From assembly GCF_016545825.1 (NCBI RefSeq), contig NC_052619.1, positions 37,167,682 through 37,231,681 on the forward strand: a DNA stretch of 64,000 nt, given 5' to 3'. The position numbers and the translations under genes were made by a program. The notes beneath the pieces were generated by a model. It had not been told where the DNA came from. It ran no database searches and worked only from the letters and a program-made list of their open reading frames with translations. This stretch comes from Eucalyptus grandis (lineage: Eukaryota; Streptophyta; Magnoliopsida; Myrtales; Myrtaceae). Below, piece after piece: positions 12,401 to 22,388 of this stretch (its first letter is position 1; each line of letters starts with the position of its first letter).

Positions 12401-15400
12401 ATTAATACCCAAGGAACTTGACAAGTATGGATGAATGACATGACCACAAAAGATCATCACCGACCATAGATCAAACAAACAACTAAAGCAAAATCCAATG
12501 GGGCAAATAGATATTGTAAACTCACAGTACTATCTTGCTAAAAGATGACTGCTACTGGAGAGGAAAAACAAAGATTAATGAAAAAACAACAGTGAACTTA
12601 CTAGCTCAAGAAGAAAATGAGAATCCTGAGAGTATAATTCCTGGGAAAGACACTGAAGCGCTCTTCCCAGACGGGCATGTTGCTTTTTCAACAAGCTACT
12701 TTCTGTACTAGAAAGACCAGGATCAAGACCAAATTCTTCTCGCCTGATAGATTCAATGATTGAGTAAGCATCCTCGTATTCAACGGGTTTATTTCGTGCC
12801 AGACTCTTGTCTATGCAAACTTCCTGGCTATTAGAACCGTGACAAATTTCATTACGTATGTTACTCTGACCCTTAGAAACAAGACAGACTTCTGCAGGAG
12901 ATGATTTTTGTGGATTGTATATAGCAGACAGTGAGCCTGTGCTTGACTTAGAGGCATCAGCTTTGAATGATGGAGCTTCATAGGGGTTACACATCTCATC
13001 ATTGGTAGAAGAGCAGAAATCACGGTAGTCATCAATCCACTCCACAACACCAAGACATAGTCCCACTTCATGAAGCATGATTCGGTCCTCCATAAGTTTA
13101 CATTCTGACAAGATGGTTGAAGGTACATGTTTAATGACAGGCTTCATACCAGATAGCAACACATCAGCAACAAAGCTACGAAATTCTGAAGGAATAAAAC
13201 CAAGGCATTCAAGAAAAAATCTTGATGCAACAAGCGATCCATTAGAAGTGCCAGTGGAATTCTTCAATAATCTACTAGCATAAACTTCATCCAACAGCTT
13301 GAACGTACTAGCTGCTTTTTCTTGCATCTGAAAATTCCAACTATCGGTCACTTCCTTATGTTCCAGATGATTGTTCAAGATGACTTCAAATGCACGACGT
13401 GCATGGTATTTTAAAAGAGACAGAGGGACATGCTTTTGTCCACCAAGTATCGAGAACAAAGAGAGCAACTGAACTGCTGTTTGGAAAGGGGATGATAGAA
13501 GGACAGATTGCAGAAATGAATCCGCACTAGCTGAACTATCAATCCGGATCACATTCCCATCTTTCGTCACTAAACACAACAAATCTGTTCTGTTAACTTC
13601 CTTCAACAACCATCCTCCAAGAGGGCCAAGATGTGGAGCGAATTTAATGTCCCAATGTGACCAATGACTTAAATCTGACAGCATTGGCGCCCTTAGTAAG
13701 ACTTCAATTGCATCCCGAGATGTGACTGATTCCAATTTTCCTATTTTCTTTGAGACAATAGTTCCTCTACCAATGGTTTCAACTTCAACTGCATAATCAT
13801 CATCAAGTGTCGGCATAGCCTGCCCATGAGCACCCATCAATGTCTGAGAGAAAAGGACACATTTTGACATTGCAACACCTCTATACTCCCCAACAATATT
13901 TAGAAAATCCTCCACTGAACCCACTTCCACTTTGAAACTGAGATTGGGAAATTGCTTCAAAAGCAATGTTGAAATCATCTGTTTGGTCACTACTTCCCCA
14001 TTCCACAAGCAATTCAATGCTTGTGATATTAGCACCATCAACTGATGCTGCAGCATGCAAACCTCAAAGTGGGACTTCTCATACATGTCACCATTCAAGA
14101 ACTGTTTCAACCCAGTAGGCATAAGAGATATGTGTTCTGTCATGAAATTAAAAAACTCTCCATAACCAAGTGACTCAAATTCACGAACACAAAATTGCTT
14201 TGCCAGCCAAGAGTCACAGTCAACAAGCTTTCTCAACAAATTTACTCTTATCTCCAGAACTGATGTGTTGTTGCTCGTTTTTTCATGATCAAGCTGATAA
14301 TAAGCATCAATTTCTCTGGCAATGTCTTCAACAATGACACCTATCAATTGATAAATAGGTAGATGATGTCACAAGACACGTCTATGAGAAAAAACCTCAG
14401 CATCAGCAACTGCACAAGTTTGTGACATCTCAGGAAAAAATATGGAGAATAAAGGCCAACAATGAACCAGCTGCAGCAGCATATATGCCACCAGGGTAGA
14501 TTTTCAATCGAGCACATTTCCCAAAGATCATTCAGTCTGTTGCCCTTGAGAAACTCGGGGTGAAATATACATGAATATATCTCCATCCAAAATTGAAGAT
14601 TTAAGGGGGAACAAATTTTCTTCCAGGGCAAGGTAGCCCAATTAAAGATGTAAAGAGGAATAAACATTCTTCCAAATGTCATATATCAAGATAAACCTCT
14701 ATAAATCTAGTTTCGTTCTAATTTAGAGTCAGCTCCATAGCTTCCAGTCAACTCATGCATGTCGTCTGTCCAACTTTCTACTCCATAATCATGCAAATAC
14801 TCGAACTCAAACATTTATTCCGTATTAACCACACTGCCACCATCAAAGTAAAAATTTTCCCATAATCAAGTTTTTACACATGTGAAGGGATGTCATGATT
14901 TTCCACATCATTTATTTTTAAAACATACTTGGTCATTACATAAGGTCTTGAATTGTCTAAATTTTATCTGAACCACTCATTTAATCAAACAAGTACTTCA
15001 AATCCAGGCCGTCTATACATTTAACATTACAAAATTCTGTCAAATTTACGAAATAATGATGTTAAATGATTGATCTTTCCAAAAGCTTAAGCAATCAGCA
15101 AAACTCATCTCTATTTTATATCGGGCATATCCTTAGCCCTCCCTATTTCGTGTCACAAAAAACACAGCATGCAAATGTAACAACGTTAAACAAAGAACTA
15201 ATGACAGAATTCAATGATAGAAAAATAGGAAAGAAAGAAAAATAAAAACAGCAGGGATCCCTAGGATTTGAAACTTTGGCATGTACTCTGTTACCATGTT
15301 AAGATGTTGTTTTGTCCTTATAGATGAGACTAATGGGTCCCCTATGTTTATCCAATGTATATTTTAAGAGGTGAGATTTCTAGTTGAGGCAAAGCATATA

Positions 15401-18400
15401 CAAATTACACATATAATCAGCTATCATATGAACTGACCAAGTAATACTAATGAAGCCAATATTAATTCCACCACAAGTACTTCAAGCAACCCTTTATTTC
15501 AATCTTATTGTAAAACCTTGAAATGTAAAGTTCTTCAAATGCCCCAACTAAAATAAAAAATTGTAACTATAAGTATTTCAAGCAACACACTATTTCGATT
15601 TTACATCCTACTCATCTCCTCCATTTTAAATGGTTGTAACTTATATTCCGTTACATAGCCTTGTAATTTATACAAGATCAAAGATAAAAAGTTGCAATTC
15701 GCATATTGCTCCATGTGAAATTAATAAGGCATCTTATTCTCGTGCCAAGGCCAATTATGCTTGCTTCTCTCTATAACACTGCCCTAGGACAAGATCTAAT
15801 GTACTTGTGTGCATGGTATACTAAACACAAAAGTTAGATGGATGCAAGAACAAAGAAAAGAGGGCACAGTCAAAAACACATGCTTTCAGGCAATTGTTTG
15901 ACTGAATCGCTCACAATTATACAAATTAAGAACCGATAATGGATAAAGACTCAGGAATGCAAGCTTTAAGATGATACTTTTTGTATGCTCTGCACTGTGC
16001 TGAGCCTTGTCAGTTGCACTCTCTAATCTTGATTGTGTATCTTCGCTTACAGACACGGGGTTGGCACCATAAGTCCATTCAACATTTGTTTACCAATAAC
16101 ATCATATTCATCTTCCAGCATTCCACATTTGATACAAGTTACCTGCAATTAGGGAAAAAAAAAAAGTAACATACTGGTAATACAATCATAAAGAGCCATG
16201 AAAACTGACTCCTATAAACTGATGATACGATATCGAATAAATAAATAAAACGTTGTCCAACCAATAAAAAATGATAAACAAAGTTTGAGACTAGAAGTTT
16301 GCCAAAAAAAATAGCCCTTCCACAAATGTTTTAGATAGTGCAAAGTAATAAAGCCACCGAACGAGTAATCATGCCATTCTTCACAAATTCAGCAGTTCAG
16401 ACAATCTGCAAAATACTCTCTTTTTTCACCACAAGACTTCAAATTAGGTGTGTTTAAAATGACTTTTGCTTTTTGATGTTTTTAAACGTCGTGGCATGCA
16501 CTCAATCTTTATTTGATAACAAAAAAACCTGAAACATTCCCAAATCTTGTGGCATGCACTTAACTTTCTAATTCAAATTTCGAATAAAAAAGGCCAATTC
16601 GTGTTTTAAGCCAAATCAAACCTGTTTCTTGATACGATGGACATCAAGGCATAACCAAAATTTTCAGCTTAATAGAATAATGTAATAAGGTCATGGAACA
16701 GATAACTGGGAACAGATAACTGGAGGCATATTAAAAATGCATGGATGGTGACAACCCTATCAAGTTGGTTTAAACTGCTTTTCTTGGCTAAGCATTGTTG
16801 CAACACTAACTACAATATCTCCATTGATGATGCTCTCCCCTGGACGTTCATTTATGCATTGTAATGTCCATACAAAATAGAAGAAATGAAGCCACCAACA
16901 GATTTTCTAATTGGAAGGAAGGGGAACTATTATACGCTCATAACTTTCACCAGGTCCAGTCGGATGCTATTTGGAACGCTTCTCCTTAGGAAGGAAGTTG
17001 GTGGGGGAGGAAAGGTAAAGAGGGAATGCATGAGAAATTTTGGAAATGTTTTTTGGTGGAAAGAGTTCTCACTCGAACTCTATTAGGACAAGAGCATGGG
17101 GATCACTACTACGCATTCCTGGAATCCTTAACTCACATGGAACAACACTGTAAAAGCTACAACAATTCTCTAACTTCATCTGGCTTCAGGTTTGGTACTA
17201 ATTGTCAGAGAATGAAAATCTGGGCTGATTATGTTTCCGCAATATTGCTCTTTTGGAAATTATCCACAATCATTAGCTATTGCAGAAGATAAGAAGATCT
17301 GCTGTCATCCTATTTGATTCGTATGGTGGATCTGCTAAATGGGGAATCAGACTGGGACTGACAGATTCATTCATTTTCTGAGAAACTGTCATTATCCAAG
17401 ACCAGAGGAGAAGGGGCAGACAGAGAACTATAGTACGTGACATAGACCCTGAAGATTTATTGTTTAACAATACCATAGGGGTTTGAGAATAAGAATGACA
17501 TTTCTTTCCCACGAAAGCTATATTGGAGGTCAAAGCTCCATCCAAAGTCCCTGTTTTTGCTTCAGCCGAGTGCAAAAGCAAAGCTCATACAATATGTTAA
17601 CAGGTATAATGTCAGACTACCTCAAACTGCTAAAGCATGTCAATGTTGCTTTTGCAGGAAAAGCTGTGGATCATCTTCTGCTTTGTTGTCAAGAAACAAT
17701 AGACATTGGATCCAACTTCATATCATTGTCTATAATTTCTCACGATATGCCACAATCTGTCAAAAGGTTCCACGAGCGCTAGAAGTGGCGCCAAGGAAAT
17801 AAAAAGAAAAGAGATGTGGAGGTCTCATCCAAAATGCATAAGGCGGAATATCAAATCTTTTGAGGAACTAGAACTGCAGTTCTCTAAGCTAAAACCTACC
17901 ATTAATAAGGATCAGAGAGAGCTGTGATGTTTCTCCTTCCTTCCGTTTTCTAATTCCCCTTTAGTGTTCCTGTTGCACTTGTAACTGGCATACATCGGCC
18001 AGCTACTTCCTGAATACTTGAATGTAACAGGATTTACCCCAAAAAAAAAAAAATCCCATTATATAACACAAAAGAAAATTTGATGGATTGTGAACTGAAG
18101 GTATAGAGTTTGAAGATTTCTCTATCAGCAACTCCAAGAAACTAACAAAGTTCCTCCAGAAGAGAACAACTTACTATTCCTTCATGTCAAAGGAAGATTC
18201 TATAACCATACCACAAGTTTTTTCAATTAAAAGGGTACTTTTAGGTAGACCAACTTGCTACAACTAGTTTTTCGAATTTTAGCAGCAGTTAAGAGTAGGT
18301 TTCTTGGTTCAAAACAATGGAAGCAGCTAAACATCTAGATGTTCAGACAAGGCACAGCCTCTCTGATTCTGTCCTCATCCTTCTTTCCCCACATAGTTTC

Positions 18401-21400
18401 ACGTCCCACTTCCATTGGCTCCTCTACAAGCTTAACTTTGCAGATAAAAACAAACTAAGAAGCAGAAACAGGTAGCACATAGCAGTCAAGTGGTAAAATA
18501 AAAATAGGTAATATGTTTCAGGAGAAAGTGAGATTCTGCCTTTACGGTCAATTTGAAACTGAACTTCGAAAGGTAAGAGATATACTGTCTATAGGAAAAT
18601 GGAAAATCATGGTCAACTTACAGCAACATTCAACAACCCAACCAAAGGGATATGCAGCAAGCATGGTGCCCATCTTGCGTCGCCTTTTCTGGTTGGGTAC
18701 ATACATGTTTAGCATTTTCTCCATGACCTAAAAAGATGTAGAACTTGTTTCAGAAGCTGTGCATGCTGAATTCCAACTAACCACCTTATCCACTGCCTTA
18801 AGACACTTTCTGACATTATATACCCAGTCAAAAATCTTTGTACATCTGTACTTTTTGCATTTTGTATGGTCAGCCATGATGGTGAAAGCTTGAAGTTACT
18901 AATGCAGGAAAGACTGCGTATCAACCTCTTCCCATTTTCTATAGCTGATATTAGTTTTATGAAAGAGTTTAAAGCATAAAATCAACCACTGACTAGATCT
19001 AGGTGGTGATAGGCCAAAGATATGCATATAAACGTCTAACTCAAAATTCTGAAAGAACATATTTGGATTTGAAGTGCCAAGTATCCTATAGTATTTTGAG
19101 ATTTTATGGGACCACTACCAACTGTTTTAAAAGCTTAAGCTATTAGACTAATGCGTTATTTATTATTTAAATATTCTGACACTCCCTCTCACTTAGGTTG
19201 GTCTTTTACCTAGTACTGGGTGTGGAAATTTAATTGAGGAGGCAAATGAGGGCTCGAAATATTTGAGCTCAAGACCTCCAGCTTTGAGACCATTGCCAAT
19301 TGTTCTAGAAGCTTAAGCTATTAGATGAAGATGTGGTTTATGATTTAAATATTCTAACACTCTTGGTCTTTTACCTAGTAATAAGCATGAAAATTTAAAT
19401 TGGGAGGAAAATGGGGCCTGAAAAGATTAGAACTCGGGACCTCCAGCTATAATACAATGTAAGATTTTGTGGGATCACTACTAAGTACTCTAAAAATTTA
19501 AGCTATTAGATTAAGGCGTAGTTAATTATTTAAACATTCTAACAAGTATGAATGCCAAGACACTCATATTGCATTAATATGACTAAATCATATACAAAGC
19601 ATTCAGACACGGTATTGTCTATTATATCACAAGTCTATGTGTTAGTTCGTTTGGTTGCACTAATAGTGCCCTATTACTGCCAAAGCTATTACAATCAAAG
19701 CCATAACAGCTATTCCATGAGTGCCCAGCTTTGTTTTCTCTCACTTTACTTGTATTGTATTATTAAAAATTTATTTACACAACTACTCTAAGTACATTAT
19801 CATCATAATAGCACTATTGATGATTATAGTGATTCTAATTGTCATTTTAATGAAGGAATCTAGTATGTACAAATATGGTTGCTACTCTACTAATGACTAA
19901 AAAATTAAGATATAAATAATGTCTATGAGCATGTTATATGAATATAAAGTTAAGTATCTTATAACTAGTGTCGTCAAAATTGTACGATTCACAATTCAAA
20001 TTGTATAATTTGATTAGATTCACATACTAAACAATTTGATTTGTAGCTACGAATCAAAATGCAGCATTAGAATGACAAACGAAACTTGCATTCGATTCAA
20101 TCTGCATGACTTGATACAATGAATTTGTGATTTTTGGGCGCCATATGTTTTGGCATCGTGCTTTATATTATAGTCATTAGAATCGTCCCGCTCTCGATTC
20201 ATTGTACGATTCGATCTAATTAGAGGCCCTAGTGATGCATTTCTACCAGGTAAATCACCGATCACCTGAATTGTAAGCGAGGAGATGGGATTTACTAACA
20301 ACTCTACAATCCAACACATATAAGTTGATTTTGTTTTTTTTATATATTTACCTATCAAAATGATGTAACTTTTTCACATTTTTCAATATATGTTGAATGT
20401 TGGTAGTTAAAGAATTATTGAAAAAATAAACTTTGCACTTTATAATGAATCTAGGTAGCAATTGAAATTATATCTTCTTATACATAGGGATCATCACCTG
20501 CACTCAAAATAAGATTTCTTTTTCCGTAATTCTAACCCAAAATTCTATATCTTACAATATTTTTTGATTCACGATAACTATGCTGTATGCAAATTCAATA
20601 TTGTGAATGTTTGCATATCACGATTTTATTGGCAAATGTATCATTTGAATTTCTTAGATCGGTCATTTGGGTTCATTTGAAACAATCGCATGATATTTCT
20701 TCAATATTATATGTCTGTGTCTTGTTACATTTTTTATATATTTTTTGGCAACTAATAGGCAGCCTTCAGTGAGATATCCTTCTTTTAAAGTTACTCTATA
20801 GGTACTTGCTGAATCTTACGATTCACAGTTCAATTCAATTCACGATTCAGAAAATGAGCTTTACTATTCACGATTTTAATCTTGATTCAAGAACATTGCT
20901 TATAACAGATAATGTTATAATACATACATAACTTCACTAATTAGAATAATAGTTAATTACTTCATTAAATTTATGTATGATTATAGAAGACTTCATAAGT
21001 TACTCTGAAAGCATGCATGATATAACACGTAAACGTTATCTCTATCCATTTACTACTATTGTGTCAAACTAAGCAAAATGATAACTACCACAGTAGTATT
21101 ATGTTCTAGCCTAGCTAATAAGGCAACCGAAAATATACATAGTTTCAACTATAACCAGACATAAAATAGACAAAAGAACCTACTTGTAACCCAATGGTAT
21201 TGGCAGTCAAGGGATTATCAATGTAAAATAGTAGAGTGATTGTATGAATTCAACCCAAAAAATTCATAGTGGAAGCACTTAAATATTACTATTGTTCATT
21301 TCAAGAGATACTCAATAGTCGAACACCGAAAATCTAGGGATGGATTGTAGATGGAAACTCGTTATTTAATCGCATCAGTCATGTCAGGAACGAAAACCAT

Positions 21401-22165
21401 GAACTTACCACGGGAAGAGAACATGCTCGACACTCATCCTTCCATTTTTTCATGAAAATTCTCATAGAACTAGGCTCCAGAACCAGTTTAACACCTTTCT
21501 TTTTCCTACCCTTTTTTGTGAAATTGGTTCCATCCATCAGAATTATGTCCCGCTCTTCCGTGTCTCTTTTAAGCCATTCTGCATGAGTGAAATTTTCGCT
21601 CTCAATCATCTGCGAACTCATAGATGCATCAAGTAGCATGTACTGGCCTGATTTTCCATCTCCATTCCAATTATAATCTTCATTTAACAAGTCATCACTG
21701 AATTCCTCATCTGAACTTAAATAAGCAAAACTTAAGTCCTTGCTGATAGAATCTTCCTTCAAATATGTCCTCAAGCATGTCACTTCCGATCTCTTTGCAC
21801 GTAAGATAAAGGATATATGACACCTACATATATAAAGGGAAAAAAGAAATAATAATGAAGCTTTCATTCATAAACCACAAGTCAGTAAACGTAACAAATA
21901 TAATATAGTTATCCCAGTTGATACACCAGATAAAAATGTCCACGGAATGCATTACACCCAAATGCATTGTAACCACACAATTGTCATCATCGAGAAAGGT
22001 TAACTACTCATGGTTGAACTCTCATATGATTTACTATCTGATCATAATACAATGAGCTATTTGTCACCGATCCCTCATGTCGACTTACCATCTAATCTGA
22101 TATAATTCAAGGAGCCATGACCTAACGTGTCATCTGTACATAGGAATCTCTAGACAACAGGTAAG

Positions 22166-22200
<35 letters not shown>

Positions 22201-22355
22201 TCGAACGCATTTGGCGTATTGAGAGGGTACAAGAATGACTAACCACTCCCAATTAGAATAACATGTGAAGCAGACAGATTCCTCATACCTTGAAGTCTCT
22301 GTGCAGTCCTCACTTACTCTATACTCCACTAGCACAATTGCAACCCAACCCCCCC

Positions 22356-22388
<33 letters not shown>

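Larger units (their letters stand above)
18728..21408 (-). other. Large NOV intron (exons 3-4) filled with old repeats
   Basis: About 2.7 kb. Contains the three-copy repeat at 19.09-19.55 kb and the ATTCACGATT-type repeat at 19.97-20.9 kb, described separately. No coding sequence seen. Confidence 0.6.

Noticed and set aside
14344..14682. 112-codon minus-strand frame as an extra NOV exon
   Set aside because: No match to NOV that I could see and no convincing splice sites. Kept only as a possibility in the intron entry.
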